From: an uncultured Sphingomonas sp.
GTDB taxonomy: Bacteria; Pseudomonadota; Alphaproteobacteria; Sphingomonadales; Sphingomonadaceae
Length of the DNA: 18,007 nt
Direction of reading: 5' to 3'
Assembly (NCBI GenBank): GCA_946482655.1
Contig: CAMLSA010000068.1
Location: 1-18,007, forward strand
The notes below the pieces were generated by a model that had not been told where the DNA came from, searched no databases, and saw nothing but the letters and a program-made list of their open reading frames with translations. A program made the position numbers and the translations under genes. Below, piece after piece: positions 6,730-16,268 of this stretch (position 1 is its first letter; each line of letters begins with the position of its first letter).

Positions 6730-8754
6730 TTACTGGTCCAGGAAGCTGCGCATCTTGCGACTACGGCTCGGATGCTTCAGTTTGCGTAGCGCCTTGGCCT
6801 CGATCTGGCGGATACGCTCGCGCGTCACAGAGAATTGCTGGCCGACTTCCTCGAGAGTGTGATCGGTGTTCATGCCGATTCCGAAGCGCATGCGCAGGAC
6901 GCGCTCCTCACGCGGGGTGAGGCTCGCCAGAACCCGGGTGACCGTTTCCTTGAGGTTCGCCTGAATCGCCGCGTCGACCGGTATGACCGCGTTCTTGTCC
7001 TCGATGAAATCTCCGAGATGCGAATCCTCCTCGTCGCCGATCGGCGTTTCGAGGCTGATCGGTTCCTTGGCGATCTTCATCACCTTGCGGACCTTCTCGA
7101 GCGGCATCGACAGGCGCTCGGCCAGTTCCTCGGGGGTCGGCTCGCGCCCGATCTCGTGAAGGATCTGGCGACTAGTGCGGACGAGCTTGTTGATCGTCTC
7201 GATCATGTGGACCGGGATACGGATCGTCCGCGCCTGGTCGGCGATCGAGCGGGTGATCGCCTGACGAATCCACCACGTCGCATAGGTGCTGAATTTGTAG
7301 CCGCGGCGATATTCGAATTTGTCGACCGCCTTCATGAGGCCGATATTGCCCTCCTGAATCAGATCCAGGAATTGCAGGCCGCGATTGGTGTACTTCTTGG
7401 CGATCGAGATGACGAGCCGCAGATTGGCCTCGACCATCTCCTTCTTGGCGATGCGCGCCTCGCGCTCACCCTTCTGGACCATGTTGACGATCCGGCGGAA
7501 CTCACTGAGCGCCATGCCGGTCGCCTGGGCGATTTCGCCGATTTCATTGCGGATACGCTCGACCGCGTCGATCTCGTTGGCGGCGAAGGCCGCCCATTTC
7601 TTGTCGATTCCGGCGACCTTCTCAAGCCAGCCTTCTTCCATCTCGTGGTTGATATAGGCGTCGAGGAAGTCCTTGCGCGGCACCTTGTGACGCTCGGCGA
7701 GGCGCAGCATCTGGCCGCCCAGCGTGGTGAGGCGCCGGTTGAACGAATAAAGCTGATCGACCAGATATTCGATCTTCTGGCCGTGAAACTGGACGCTTTC
7801 GACCTCGGCGGTCAGCTGCTCGCGCAGCGCCTGGTAGCGATCCTCCTCGCGCGCCGGGAAATCATTGCCGACGCTGAGCGCGGCGACCCGCGCCGCCTGG
7901 ACCGCGGAGAAGCTTTTGTAGAGGTCGGTGATCGTCGCGAACCGCTCGAGCGCCATCGGCTTGAGCTGCTCTTCCATCTGCGCGAGGCTGAGGGTGTTAT
8001 CCTCGTCGTCATCCTCCTGCGGACGGGGAGCGCGACGCTCGGTCATCGACTCCTCGTCCTCGTCGGGAGCGGCCTCTTCCTCGGGCTCTTCCTCCTCCTT
8101 GAAGGTGGGGCCCGCGGTCTCGGCGGAGATTTCGCCGCCCTCACTCTCATTCTCGACCTGCTCGGCGGTCGGGCCCTTCGACAGCATCGCGTCGAGGTCG
8201 AGGATCTCGCGGAGCTGCATCGTGCCTTCGTTGAGCGCGTTCGACCAGTCGATGATTGCGTTGAAGGTGATCGGGCTTTCGCAAAGCCCCAGGATCATCG
8301 TGTCACGGCCCGCCTCGATCCGCTTGGCGATAGCGATTTCGCCCTCCCGGCTGAGCAGCTCGACCGCGCCCATCTCACGCAGGTACATGCGCACCGGATC
8401 GTCGGTGCGATCGACGGTTTCCTTCTTGACGGTGGTGGTGAGGGCGGGGCCGGCATCGGCCTCATCCTGAGCGGAGTTCTCGTCCTGGGCGTCGTCCTCG
8501 GCCTGCTCGTCTTCGCTGGCGTCCTCATTCTCGACGATGTTGACACCCATCTCGTTGAGCGCCGACATGACATCCTCGAGCTGATCCGAGGTCATCTGGT
8601 CCTGCGGCAGCGCCTCGTTGAGCTGCTCATAGGTGATGTAGCCCTTGCGCTTCGCGCGGGCGATCAGCTTCTTGAGCGTACCTTCGTTGAGATCGATGAG
8701 CGGGGCGTCGCCTTCGGTCCGATCGCCAGCTTCGCTCCCATTGGTCTTCGCCAT
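6730..8754 (-). CDS. rpoD: RNA polymerase primary sigma factor RpoD (sigma-70)
   Basis: Encodes 674 residues from ATG at 8754 (GAGGG upstream at somewhat long spacing; an in-frame TTG three codons earlier is less likely). Region 1.1 spans about 12-75; a strongly acidic linker follows. Region 1.2 begins at [11 protein letters not shown] (119-129). The non-conserved region between 1.2 and 2 contains Glu/Asp-rich stretches (around 215-250). Region 2 begins near 440: [20 protein letters not shown], then the -10-reading and melting part [17 protein letters not shown]. Region 4 carries the helix-turn-helix [17 protein letters not shown] that reads the -35 box. It directs most housekeeping transcription. 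It follows dnaG by 56 bases on the same strand, like the macromolecular synthesis operon. Confidence 0.98.
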   Translation of the reverse strand: MAKTNGSEAGDRTEGDAPLIDLNEGTLKKLIARAKRKGYITYEQLNEALPQDQMTSDQLEDVMSALNEMGVNIVENEDASEDEQAEDDAQDENSAQDEADAGPALTTTVKKETVDRTDDPVRMYLREMGAVELLSREGEIAIAKRIEAGRDTMILGLCESPITFNAIIDWSNALNEGTMQLREILDLDAMLSKGPTAEQVENESEGGEISAETAGPTFKEEEEPEEEAAPDEDEESMTERRAPRPQEDDDEDNTLSLAQMEEQLKPMALERFATITDLYKSFSAVQAARVAALSVGNDFPAREEDRYQALREQLTAEVESVQFHGQKIEYLVDQLYSFNRRLTTLGGQMLRLAERHKVPRKDFLDAYINHEMEEGWLEKVAGIDKKWAAFAANEIDAVERIRNEIGEIAQATGMALSEFRRIVNMVQKGEREARIAKKEMVEANLRLVISIAKKYTNRGLQFLDLIQEGNIGLMKAVDKFEYRRGYKFSTYATWWIRQAITRSIADQARTIRIPVHMIETINKLVRTSRQILHEIGREPTPEELAERLSMPLEKVRKVMKIAKEPISLETPIGDEEDSHLGDFIEDKNAVIPVDAAIQANLKETVTRVLASLTPREERVLRMRFGIGMNTDHTLEEVGQQFSVTRERIRQIEAKALRKLKHPSRSRKMRSFLDQ

Positions 8755-8810
8755 TAACACCAACCCTCAATCAAATTCACGGAACCGGAACGACACACGG
8801 TCCAAATAGT

Positions 8811-10667
8811 TTAAACGCCCTCGCCGTCCCCGCCCTGGGCGAGATCGGTGAGCGCGCGATCCGCCGCGTCTCGGGCCATCAGCAGCCTCCGCTGCTCGTC
8901 GAGCCCAGCATCGTCGGTCGCCATGCCCAGTCTTTCGGTCGCCTCCCTGAGGGCCGCATCCAGCAAGGGACGCGCCGCCAGGGCTTCGATGGCCGCCGAA
9001 AGATCGCGCACAGCACGGTTAGGATCGGCATTGCCGCGCAAAAAGGAAAAGGCAAGAGCGTTCGTCGCCTTGAGCTCCTCGACCACGACCCCAAGACCCG
9101 CGTCCCGCAATATGGCTTCGAGCCCGTCCTTTTCAAGCCGCATGCCTGAAAACACGGCCTCCAATGCCGTTGACCGCAACTTTTCAAGGCGTTCGTCGCC
9201 GAGCTGGAGCTGCCCGATCGCCTCCACATCGGTAGCGAACAATGCTGGGTAGCGGAGCAATCCGGCGATGATCGCCCGCGCCAGCATAGGATCGATGCCG
9301 GACAGGCTGACCGCATGCGCCGCGCGCGACGGGGGCAGCGGCTCGGGCTTCCAGGGCCGGCCGGGATTACGATTTCCACGGGCCTGGAAGGGCCGATCGA
9401 AGGCGCGTCGGGCGGCGAACAGTTGATCGAAACGATGGCGGAACTCGGTATGGTATTGCTCACGGACGTCGCGATCCTGGATCGCGCCCGCCAACTCGCC
9501 CAGTCGCTTGCGCAGGCCCGCGCGCGCTTCGGGCGTACCAAGCGGATGCGCCTCATATTCGGTTCGCCACAGCAGCTCGTCGAGGCTGATCGCCTCGGCG
9601 AACACCGACTCGACCGCCGATGCGCCGCCGGCCTTGATCAGATCGTCGGGATCCTGGCCGCCCGGTAGCAGCGCGAAGCGCAGGGTGCGGCCCGGCGCGA
9701 TCATCGGAAGCGCGCGCTGGGCAGCGCGGATCGCTGCCTTCTGCCCGGCCTTGTCGCCGTCGAAGCAGAGGATCGGCGCGTCGGCCACCCGCCACAGCCG
9801 CTCGAGCTGCATCTCGGTAAGTGCGGTACCGAGCGGGGCGACCGCCTCGTCGATCCCGGCCTGGGCAAGTGCGATCACGTCCATATAGCCCTCGACCACG
9901 ATAATCCGGCGCGCCGTGCGGGAGGCCGGGCCGGCGCGGTGGATATTGAATAGGATGCGGCCCTTGTCGAACAGTGGCGTGTCTGGGGAGTTGAGATATT
10001 TGGGCTCGCCGGTATCGAGAATCCGCCCGCCGAACGCGATCACGCGCCCACGCTGGTCGCGAATCGGAATCATCAGCCGACCACGGAAGCGGTCATAGGG
10101 CTCCTTCTCCTCGAGAAGGATGAGGAGACCCGTTTCGATCAGCTTGCTTTCGCCATAGGATTTCAGCGCCGCCTTGAGCTTTCCGCGCGAATCCGGCGCG
10201 AAGCCGATGCCGAACGCGCTCGCCAGCCGATCGTCGATCCCGCGCCGCTTGAGATAGGCCCGCGCCTCGGCGCCCTCGACCCCGCCCAGTTGCTCCTCGA
10301 ACCATGCGGCGGCGGCGGCCATCACTTCGTGTAGCCCGGCCTGGTGCTCGTAGCGCTCGGCCGTGCGCGAATCGAGGGCGGGGACCTCCATCCCGGCGGC
10401 GGCCGCCAATTCTTTGACCGCATCCATGAACGGCAGGCCCTTTGCCTCGGTCAGGAATCGGATCGCGTCGCCATGCGCGCTGCAGCCGAAGCAATGATAA
10501 AAAGCCTTGTCGTCGTTGACGTAAAAGCTTGGCGTCTTCTCGTTGTGGAAGGGGCAGCAGCCTTTATGCTCGCGTCCCGCTTTCACGAGCTTCACCGACC
10601 GGCCGATCAGCGCCGAGAGCGTGGTCCGCTGGCGAAGCTCGTCGAGGAACTGGGGAGAGAGGCTCAC
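8811..10667 (-). CDS. dnaG: DNA primase DnaG
   Basis: Encodes 618 residues from GTG at 10667, with GGAGGGGGAG just upstream. The N-terminal zinc ribbon is visible as Cys38-x2-His41 and Cys59-x2-Cys62 (CCPFHNEKTPSF, HCFGC). The polymerase core includes RFRGRLMIPIRDQRGRVIAFGGR and the Toprim motifs VVEGYMDVIALAQ (Glu259) and CFDGDKAGQKAA (Asp303, Asp305), which bind catalytic metal. The C-terminal helicase-binding part (about 450-618) is alanine-rich and less conserved. DnaG makes RNA primers for lagging-strand replication with DnaB. It sits between a yqeY-like gene and rpoD, all on the minus strand. Confidence 0.98.
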   Translation of the reverse strand: MSLSPQFLDELRQRTTLSALIGRSVKLVKAGREHKGCCPFHNEKTPSFYVNDDKAFYHCFGCSAHGDAIRFLTEAKGLPFMDAVKELAAAAGMEVPALDSRTAERYEHQAGLHEVMAAAAAWFEEQLGGVEGAEARAYLKRRGIDDRLASAFGIGFAPDSRGKLKAALKSYGESKLIETGLLILLEEKEPYDRFRGRLMIPIRDQRGRVIAFGGRILDTGEPKYLNSPDTPLFDKGRILFNIHRAGPASRTARRIIVVEGYMDVIALAQAGIDEAVAPLGTALTEMQLERLWRVADAPILCFDGDKAGQKAAIRAAQRALPMIAPGRTLRFALLPGGQDPDDLIKAGGASAVESVFAEAISLDELLWRTEYEAHPLGTPEARAGLRKRLGELAGAIQDRDVREQYHTEFRHRFDQLFAARRAFDRPFQARGNRNPGRPWKPEPLPPSRAAHAVSLSGIDPMLARAIIAGLLRYPALFATDVEAIGQLQLGDERLEKLRSTALEAVFSGMRLEKDGLEAILRDAGLGVVVEELKATNALAFSFLRGNADPNRAVRDLSAAIEALAARPLLDAALREATERLGMATDDAGLDEQRRLLMARDAADRALTDLAQGGDGEGV

Positions 10668-10695
10668 GACTCCCCCTCCAGCCGCATCTTAAGCC

Positions 10696-10717
10696 CCCCT
10701 CCCGCATGCGGGAGGGG
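10696..10717. repeat. Perfect palindrome, intergenic repeat arm A
   Basis: CCCCTCCCGCA is followed directly by its exact reverse complement TGCGGGAGGGG. It lies about 30 bases before the dnaG start. The flanks, read on the minus strand (CACCCCCAACCCC, palindrome, GGCTTAAG), resemble those of the carA-carB hairpin, so both belong to one repeat family. No T-run follows, so it is more like a dispersed repeat than a simple terminator. Confidence 0.85.
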
Positions 10718-10735
10718 TTGGGGGTGGGTCTCCAA

Positions 10736-10867
10736 TCCCGCGATGGGCATTTGCCGGCCGAAATTGAAGCCGTTCAGTTGGCTGGCGCGGAGGTGCTGCC
10801 AGAGCTTGCGTTCTACATCGGTAGCGTCGTTGCGGAGCCTTTTCGCAAGACGGGTAGCGCGTGGCCG
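10736..10867 (-). pseudogene. Fragment of a DUF559 (Vsr-like) endonuclease-domain gene
   Basis: On the minus strand a 44-residue segment reads RPRATRLAKRLRNDATDVER, then KLWQHLRASQLNGF, then NFGRQMPIAG. This is the N-terminal part of DUF559 (usual form ARxLRxxxTxxExxLWxxLRxxxLxGxKFRRQxPIxxyivDF). It stops exactly where the catalytic DF core should begin, running instead into palindrome-derived sequence (LETHPQPLPHAGGG). No start codon or ribosome site of its own is evident. It is a remnant, not a working nuclease, and is bracketed by the palindromes at 10696 and 10893. Confidence 0.75.
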
Positions 10868-10892
10868 GAACGTCGGAGGCCCAGCCCTCGAT

Positions 10893-10914
10893 CCCCTCCC
10901 GCAAGCGGGAGGGG
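10893..10914. repeat. Perfect palindrome, intergenic repeat arm B
   Basis: CCCCTCCCGC, two bases AA, then GCGGGAGGGG: the same arms as the palindrome at 10696 with a different centre. The two copies are about 175 bases apart and enclose the DUF559 remnant. It lies 28 bases after the end of the yqeY-like gene, where its hairpin could also reduce read-through into dnaG. Confidence 0.85.
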
Positions 10915-10941
10915 AGGAAGAAAGGTCGTCCGCCCCCCTCG

Positions 10942-11397
10942 TCACCCTGCCAACCGCGCCTTCACCAGTCCGCTCGCCTTGGCCATGTCCATCTGACCGG
11001 CATGGCGCTCCTTGAGCGCCGCCATCACCCGGCCCATGTCCTTGACCGACGACGCGCCCAATTCGATCGCGATCGCATTGACCGCCGCCTTGGCCTCCTC
11101 CTCGCTCATCTGTCGCGGAAGAAAGCGTTCGATCACCGCGACTTCGGCGGCTTCGGCGGCGGCGAGCTCGGGGCGGTTGCCCTTCTCGTACATCTCGATC
11201 GATTCGCGCCGCTGCTTGATCATCTTCTGGAGCACTTCGGTGACCAGCAGATCGTCGTCGGGCTGGTTGGCCGCGGTGCGCAGCTCGATATCGCGGTTCT
11301 TCACCGCGGACTGAATCAGGCGGATTGCCGCGGTTGTCGTGGTGTCGCGCGCCTTCATCGCGGCGACGAGCGCCGTCTTGATATCGTCTCGAATCAT
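10942..11397 (-). CDS. GatB/YqeY domain protein
   Basis: Encodes 151 residues, the usual YqeY length. Starts MIRDDIKTALVAAMKARDT, followed by RLIQSAVKNRDIELR, LQKMIKQRRESIEMYEKGNRPELAAAE, ERFLPRQMSEEE, and KDMGRVMAALKERHAGQMDM: the complete YqeY pattern of helical bundle plus tail, resembling the C-terminal domain of the GatB/GatE amidotransferase subunits. It lacks the GatB catalytic core. A link to tRNA-dependent amidation or tRNA binding is only suggested by homology. YqeY genes commonly sit near dnaG/rpoD or rpsU, as here. It is divergent from carA, and AGGAG lies just before the ATG at 11397. Confidence 0.94.
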   Translation of the reverse strand: MIRDDIKTALVAAMKARDTTTTAAIRLIQSAVKNRDIELRTAANQPDDDLLVTEVLQKMIKQRRESIEMYEKGNRPELAAAEAAEVAVIERFLPRQMSEEEAKAAVNAIAIELGASSVKDMGRVMAALKERHAGQMDMAKASGLVKARLAG

Positions 11398-11462
11398 GAG
11401 GAGCCTGCCGTGAGGGATCGGAAAGGCGAAGCGGTAGCACAGAGATTCTTATTTTAATAGAA

Positions 11463-11491
11463 TTGACCCTGCCGGAAGCGGTGCCTAGTTA
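11463..11491 (+). promoter_or_regulatory. Candidate carA promoter
   Basis: TTGACC (11463-11468; five of six consensus positions), 17 bases, then TAGTTA (11486-11491). The -10 match is weak. It lies in the gap between the divergent yqeY-like gene and carA and predicts a leader of about 40 bases before the GTG at 11538. No PyrR or arginine-repressor site was recognised. Confidence 0.4.
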
Positions 11492-11537
11492 CGCCGCCGT
11501 TTGCCCAGCACCCCGTTGCCAAGAGGAGAGCCCGATC

Positions 11538-12716
11538 GTGGCCGAAACCGAACACGCGCGTCTGACACCCCCTGCGGGAGCCACGGGCGTTTTGGTATTG
11601 GGCGATGGCACCGTCATCTGGGGCAGGGGATTCGGCGCCACCGGCGAGGCCGTCGGCGAGGTCTGCTTCAACACCGCGATGACGGGCTATCAGGAGGTGA
11701 TGACCGATCCCTCCTATGCGGGGCAGATCATCACCTTCACCTTTCCGCACATCGGCAATGTCGGCGCCAACGTCGAGGACATCGAGGCGATCAACCCGCA
11801 CGCGCTGGGCATGGTCGTGCGCGAGGACGTCACGGAGCCGGCCAATTTCCGCTCGACCCAGCATCTCGACAGCTGGCTAAAGGCGAACGGCCGGATCGGC
11901 CTGTCGGGGGTCGATACTCGTGCGCTGACCCGCGCGATCCGACTCGGCGGAGCGCCCAACGGCGTGATCGCGCACGATCCCAAGAGCGAGTTCGATATCG
12001 AGGCGCTTCAGAAAAAGGCCTCCGAGTGGCCAGGGTTGGAGGGCATGGATCTCGCCAAAGAGGTCTCCTCGACCCAGAACTACAGATGGGGCGACGGGCT
12101 GTGGACGCTCGGCGAAGGCTATGACATCGATGCCGTGCCGGCCGGCGCGCCGCATGTGGTCGCGATCGATTATGGTCTGAAGCGCAACATCCTGCGCAAC
12201 CTCGTCGCCGCCGGCGCGCGGGTGACGGTGGTGCCGGCCACCGCGAGCTTCGAAGAGGTGATGGCGCACGAACCCGACGGCGTTTTCCTGTCGAACGGGC
12301 CCGGCGACCCCGCCGCGACCGGCGAATATGCGGTGCCTGTGATCCGCGAGCTGCTCGAGATCGGCAAGCCGATCTTCGGCATCTGTCTCGGCCACCAGAT
12401 GCTTGGGCTGGCCGTCGGCGCGAAGACCTTCAAGATGCATCAGGGCCATCGCGGCGCGAACCACCCCGTCCAGCGCACCGGCGACGGCAGGGTCGAGATC
12501 ACTTCGATGAACCACGGCTTCGCGGTCGATGCAAAGACGCTCCCCGCCAATGCCGAGGCGACCCATATCTCATTGTTCGACGGAAGCCTTGCGGGCTTGC
12601 GGCTGACGGACAAGCCGGCGTTCAGCGTCCAATATCACCCTGAGGCGAGCCCCGGCCCACAGGACAGCCATTATCTGTTCGAGCAGTTCGTGAGCCAGTT
12701 GAAGGTGGCGAAGTGA
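11538..12716 (+). CDS. carA: Carbamoyl-phosphate synthase small (glutaminase) subunit CarA
   Basis: Encodes 392 residues from GTG 11538, which has AGAGGAG about 9 bases upstream. An in-frame TTG at 11463 falls in the probable -35 box and is rejected. The N-terminal domain has LVLGDGTVIWGRGFGA and FNTAMTGYQEVMTDPSY; the C-terminal class I amidotransferase has SNGPGDPA, nucleophile Cys283 in GICLGHQ, and His367/Glu369 in YHPEAS. It hydrolyses glutamine and passes ammonia to CarB to make carbamoyl phosphate for arginine and pyrimidines. It is separated from carB by 135 bases that hold a repeat element instead of the short gap of a tight operon. Confidence 0.98.
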   Translation: MAETEHARLTPPAGATGVLVLGDGTVIWGRGFGATGEAVGEVCFNTAMTGYQEVMTDPSYAGQIITFTFPHIGNVGANVEDIEAINPHALGMVVREDVTEPANFRSTQHLDSWLKANGRIGLSGVDTRALTRAIRLGGAPNGVIAHDPKSEFDIEALQKKASEWPGLEGMDLAKEVSSTQNYRWGDGLWTLGEGYDIDAVPAGAPHVVAIDYGLKRNILRNLVAAGARVTVVPATASFEEVMAHEPDGVFLSNGPGDPAATGEYAVPVIRELLEIGKPIFGICLGHQMLGLAVGAKTFKMHQGHRGANHPVQRTGDGRVEITSMNHGFAVDAKTLPANAEATHISLFDGSLAGLRLTDKPAFSVQYHPEASPGPQDSHYLFEQFVSQLKVAK

Positions 12717-12809
12717 ACAGCTTCGCCCGATCTTTCTCCACCCGGCGGGGAAGTGAGCCAGGCCGCGGGCCGAGCAGCCTCCCTTCAAAGCTTCGAACAC
12801 CCCACCCAA

Positions 12810-12830
12810 CCCTCTCCCTCGGGGAGAGGG
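12810..12830. repeat. Hairpin repeat between carA and carB
   Basis: CCCTCTCCC, loop TCG, GGGAGAGGG: a perfect 9-base-pair stem. The flanks CACCCAA before and CTTTAAG after match those of the palindrome near dnaG (read on the minus strand), identifying one repeat family. The whole 12720-12840 gap looks repeat-derived (another GC-rich stretch, CCCGGCGGGG, at about 12741). The stem ends 21 bases before the carB start and could act as terminator, mRNA stabiliser or translation modulator. Confidence 0.75.
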
Positions 12831-12851
12831 CTTTAAGGCAAAAGCATAAGC

Positions 12852-15800
12852 ATGCCAAAACGCACTGATATCTCCTCCATCCTGATCATCGGCGCTGGCC
12901 CGATCGTCATCGGCCAGGCGTGCGAGTTCGATTATTCGGGGACGCAGGCGTGCAAGGCGCTGCGCGAGGAGGGCTACCGTATCGTCCTCGTCAATTCGAA
13001 CCCCGCGACGATCATGACCGATCCGGAGATGGCCGACGCGACCTATGTCGAGCCGATCACCCCCGAGATCGTCGCCAAGATCATCGAGAAGGAGCGGCCC
13101 GACGCGGTGCTGCCGACGATGGGCGGCCAAACGGCGTTGAATACCGCGCTCGCGCTGTTCAACGACGGCACGCTGGAGAAATATGGCTGCCAGATGATCG
13201 GCGCCGATGCCGAAGCGATCGACAAGGCCGAAGACCGGATGAAGTTCCGCCAGGCGATGGACAAGATCGGCCTTGAAAGCCCGCGCTCCGATGTTGCCCA
13301 CAGCCTCGACGAGGCGCTTCGCGCGCTCGACCATGTCGGGCTGCCCGCAATCATACGGCCGAGCTTCACCATGGGCGGCACCGGCGGCGGCATCGCCTAC
13401 AACAAGGAGGAATTCGTCCAGATCGTCAGCGGTGGGCTCGACGCTTCCCCGACCACCGAGGTGCTGATCGAGGAATCGGTGCTCGGCTGGAAGGAATATG
13501 AGATGGAGGTCGTGCGTGATCGCAACGACAATTGCATCATCATCTGCTCGATTGAAAATGTCGATCCGATGGGCGTCCACACCGGCGACTCGATCACCGT
13601 CGCGCCGGCGCTGACGCTGACTGACAAGGAATATCAGATCATGCGCAACGCCTCGATCGCGGTGCTGCGCGAGATCGGGGTGGAAACCGGCGGCTCGAAC
13701 GTCCAGTTTGCCGTGAACCCGGCCGACGGCCGCCTCGTCGTGATCGAGATGAACCCGCGCGTGTCGCGCTCGTCGGCGCTGGCCTCGAAGGCCACCGGTT
13801 TCCCGATCGCCAAGGTCGCAGCCAAGCTCGCGGTCGGCTACACGCTCGACGAGATCATGAACGATATCACCGGAGCGACCCCGGCCTCGTTCGAGCCAAC
13901 CATCGATTATGTCGTCACCAAGATCCCGCGCTTCGCCTTCGAGAAGTTCAAGGGGGCCGAACCGCTGCTGTCGACCGCGATGAAATCAGTCGGTGAGACG
14001 ATGGCGATCGGCCGAAACATCCACGAATCGATGCAGAAGGCGCTGCGTGGCCTCGAAACGGGGCTGGCGGGCTTCAACGTCGTCGACAGCCTCGTCGGTG
14101 CGCCCAAGTCGGTGATCGAGGAGGAACTGGCCCGCCCGACGCCCGACCGGCTGCTTGTCGCCGCCCAGGCTTTGCGCGAAGGCCTGACCGTCGACGAGAT
14201 TCACCGCATCGCCAAATATGAGCCTTGGTTCCTCGATCGCCTAGCCGAGATCGTCGCCGCCGAGGACAGCGTGTGCCGCGAAGGCCTGCCGCGCGATTCC
14301 GCCTCGATGCGCCGGCTCAAGGCGATGGGCTTCTCGGACAAGCGTCTCGCCTGGCTGTCGCTCAAATCGGCGAACCTCGCCGGCATGGCGCGCGAGCAGG
14401 CCCGCGGATCGGGCATCGTCCATGATGCCGCCAAGGCAATGACCGGCGGGATCACCGAGAAGGAGGTGCGCGCGCACCGCCACCGGCTCGGCGTGCGGCC
14501 GGTGTTCAAGCGGATCGACACCTGCGCGGCCGAGTTCGAGGCCAAGACGCCCTATATGTACTCGACCTATGAGGCGCCCAGCTTCGGCGAGCCCGAGTGC
14601 GAGAGCATGCCCACCGATCGCGAGAAGATCGTCATCCTCGGCGGCGGCCCGAATCGGATCGGGCAGGGGATCGAGTTCGATTATTGCTGCTGCCATGCCT
14701 GCTTTGCGCTGGCCGACGCGGGCTACGAGACGATCATGATCAACTGCAATCCGGAAACGGTGTCGACCGACTACGACACTTCCGACCGGCTCTATTTCGA
14801 GCCGCTGACCGCAGAGGACGTGCTCGAGATCCTTCATGTCGAGCAGTCGAACGGCACGTTGAAGGGCGTGATCGTCCAGTTCGGCGGGCAAACCCCGCTC
14901 AAACTGGCCCAGGAACTCGAGGATGCCGGCATCCCGATCCTCGGCACCTCGCCGGATGCGATCGACCTCGCCGAGGACCGCGAGCGCTTCGCCGCGCTGG
15001 TAGGTCAGCTCGGCCTCAAGCAGCCGCGCAACGGTATCGCCCGCAGCCGCGGGGAGGCGCTCGCCGTGGCCGAGCGGGTCGGCTACCCGGTGCTGATGCG
15101 GCCGTCCTATGTGCTCGGCGGGCGCGCAATGGAGATCGTCGAAGACCCGGCGCAGCTCGATCAATATATCAGTACTGCGGTACAAGTATCTGGCAATTCA
15201 CCCGTTTTGATCGACCAGTATCTTCGTGATGCGATCGAGGTGGATGTCGATGCGATCTGCGACGGCGACGATGTCGTGGTCGCGGGCGTGCTCCAGCATA
15301 TCGAGGAAGCCGGCGTACATTCGGGCGACAGCGCCTGCTCGTTGCCACCCTACAGCCTGCCGAAGGAGATCATCGCGGAGATCGAGCGCCAGACCGACTC
15401 GCTGGCGCGCGCCCTCTCGGTGCGCGGGCTGATGAACGTCCAGTTCGCCGTTAAGGACGGTGCGGTCTATCTGATCGAGGTCAATCCGCGCGCGAGCCGC
15501 ACCGTGCCCTTCGTCGCCAAGGCGATCGGCCAGCCCATCGCCAAGTTCGCGGCGCGCGTGATGGCCGGCGAGAAATTGAAGACGCTGCCGAAGATCAAGC
15601 TCGACATCGATCATATCGCGGTCAAGGAGGCGGTCTTCCCGTTCGCCCGTTTCCCCGGCGTCGATCCGGTGCTCAGCCCCGAAATGAAGTCGACCGGCGA
15701 GGTGATGGGAATCGACAGCGACTTCGCCACCGCGTTCGCCAAGGCGCAATTGGGAGCGGGGACCAAGCTGCCGCTAGGCGGCACCGCCTTCGTCTCGGTC

Positions 15801-16184
15801 AAGGAGAGCGACAAGGTCCACATCCTGGCCGCGGTCCAAAAGCTGATCGAGATGGATTTCACCATTCTTGCGACGAGCGGCACCGCCGCCTATCTGCGCG
15901 CGCAGGGGCTCGATGTGGAAAGCGTGCTCAAGAAGCGCGAGGGCCGGCCCAACATTGTCGACCGGATCGTCGACGGCGATGTCGACCTGATCTTCAACAC
16001 GACCGAAGGCTGGCAGTCTCTGCTTGATTCGAAGGCGATCCGCACTTCGGCGCTCTACGGGCGCGTTCCCTACTTCACCACGGCCGCCGCGAGTGTGGCT
16101 GCCGCGCAGGCGATCGGGGCCCTTCGGGAGCGCAAGCTTGAAGTACGCGCGCTTCAATCCTATTATTCAGCATCGCACGCCTGA
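12852..16184 (+). CDS. carB: Carbamoyl-phosphate synthase large subunit CarB
   Basis: Encodes 1110 residues, slightly longer than the usual 1070-1080. The start [21 protein letters not shown] is standard, although no strong ribosome site is near; AAGG lies about 14 bases away at the edge of a repeat. The two homologous ATP-grasp halves are clear: the first with [32 protein letters not shown] and [20 protein letters not shown]; the second with [42 protein letters not shown] and [17 protein letters not shown]. The C-terminal MGS-like allosteric domain spans about 970-1110 ([21 protein letters not shown]). A patch of AT-ending codons at 15162-15230 stands out. Confidence 0.98.
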   Translation: MPKRTDISSILIIGAGPIVIGQACEFDYSGTQACKALREEGYRIVLVNSNPATIMTDPEMADATYVEPITPEIVAKIIEKERPDAVLPTMGGQTALNTALALFNDGTLEKYGCQMIGADAEAIDKAEDRMKFRQAMDKIGLESPRSDVAHSLDEALRALDHVGLPAIIRPSFTMGGTGGGIAYNKEEFVQIVSGGLDASPTTEVLIEESVLGWKEYEMEVVRDRNDNCIIICSIENVDPMGVHTGDSITVAPALTLTDKEYQIMRNASIAVLREIGVETGGSNVQFAVNPADGRLVVIEMNPRVSRSSALASKATGFPIAKVAAKLAVGYTLDEIMNDITGATPASFEPTIDYVVTKIPRFAFEKFKGAEPLLSTAMKSVGETMAIGRNIHESMQKALRGLETGLAGFNVVDSLVGAPKSVIEEELARPTPDRLLVAAQALREGLTVDEIHRIAKYEPWFLDRLAEIVAAEDSVCREGLPRDSASMRRLKAMGFSDKRLAWLSLKSANLAGMAREQARGSGIVHDAAKAMTGGITEKEVRAHRHRLGVRPVFKRIDTCAAEFEAKTPYMYSTYEAPSFGEPECESMPTDREKIVILGGGPNRIGQGIEFDYCCCHACFALADAGYETIMINCNPETVSTDYDTSDRLYFEPLTAEDVLEILHVEQSNGTLKGVIVQFGGQTPLKLAQELEDAGIPILGTSPDAIDLAEDRERFAALVGQLGLKQPRNGIARSRGEALAVAERVGYPVLMRPSYVLGGRAMEIVEDPAQLDQYISTAVQVSGNSPVLIDQYLRDAIEVDVDAICDGDDVVVAGVLQHIEEAGVHSGDSACSLPPYSLPKEIIAEIERQTDSLARALSVRGLMNVQFAVKDGAVYLIEVNPRASRTVPFVAKAIGQPIAKFAARVMAGEKLKTLPKIKLDIDHIAVKEAVFPFARFPGVDPVLSPEMKSTGEVMGIDSDFATAFAKAQLGAGTKLPLGGTAFVSVKESDKVHILAAVQKLIEMDFTILATSGTAAYLRAQGLDVESVLKKREGRPNIVDRIVDGDVDLIFNTTEGWQSLLDSKAIRTSALYGRVPYFTTAAASVAAAQAIGALRERKLEVRALQSYYSASHA

Positions 16185-16207
16185 TCCCCACATCGTCGGA
16201 GACGGTG

Positions 16208-16233
16208 CGGGCGACCCGAACAGGGGTCGTCCG
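16208..16233 (+). terminator. Hairpin between carB and greA, possible terminator or greA leader
   Basis: CGGGCGACCC, loop GAACAG, GGGTCGTCCG forms a 10-base-pair stem with one G-T pair. A T5 run (16244-16248) follows, but only after ten more bases, so it is an imperfect intrinsic terminator. A weaker overlapping stem, CCCGA with TCGGG ending right at the T-run, could compete with it. It lies in the 84-base gap before greA. Confidence 0.4.
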
Positions 16234-16268
16234 GGGATCGGGGTTTTTGACGAAGGGGTTCTCGTAAG

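Noticed and set aside
6835..8757. 640-codon open frame on the plus strand opposite rpoD
   Set aside because: It mirrors the rpoD codons; composition is of a GC-rich antisense frame and there is no ribosome site or family pattern.
10664..11440. 258-codon frame spanning the yqeY-like gene and the palindromes
   Set aside because: Most of it is an out-of-frame reading of the yqeY-like gene; only the 44-residue DUF559 part has meaning.
11463..11537. TTG at 11463 as the carA start
   Set aside because: It overlaps the probable -35 box, has no ribosome site and adds residues foreign to CarA; GTG 11538 has a strong site.
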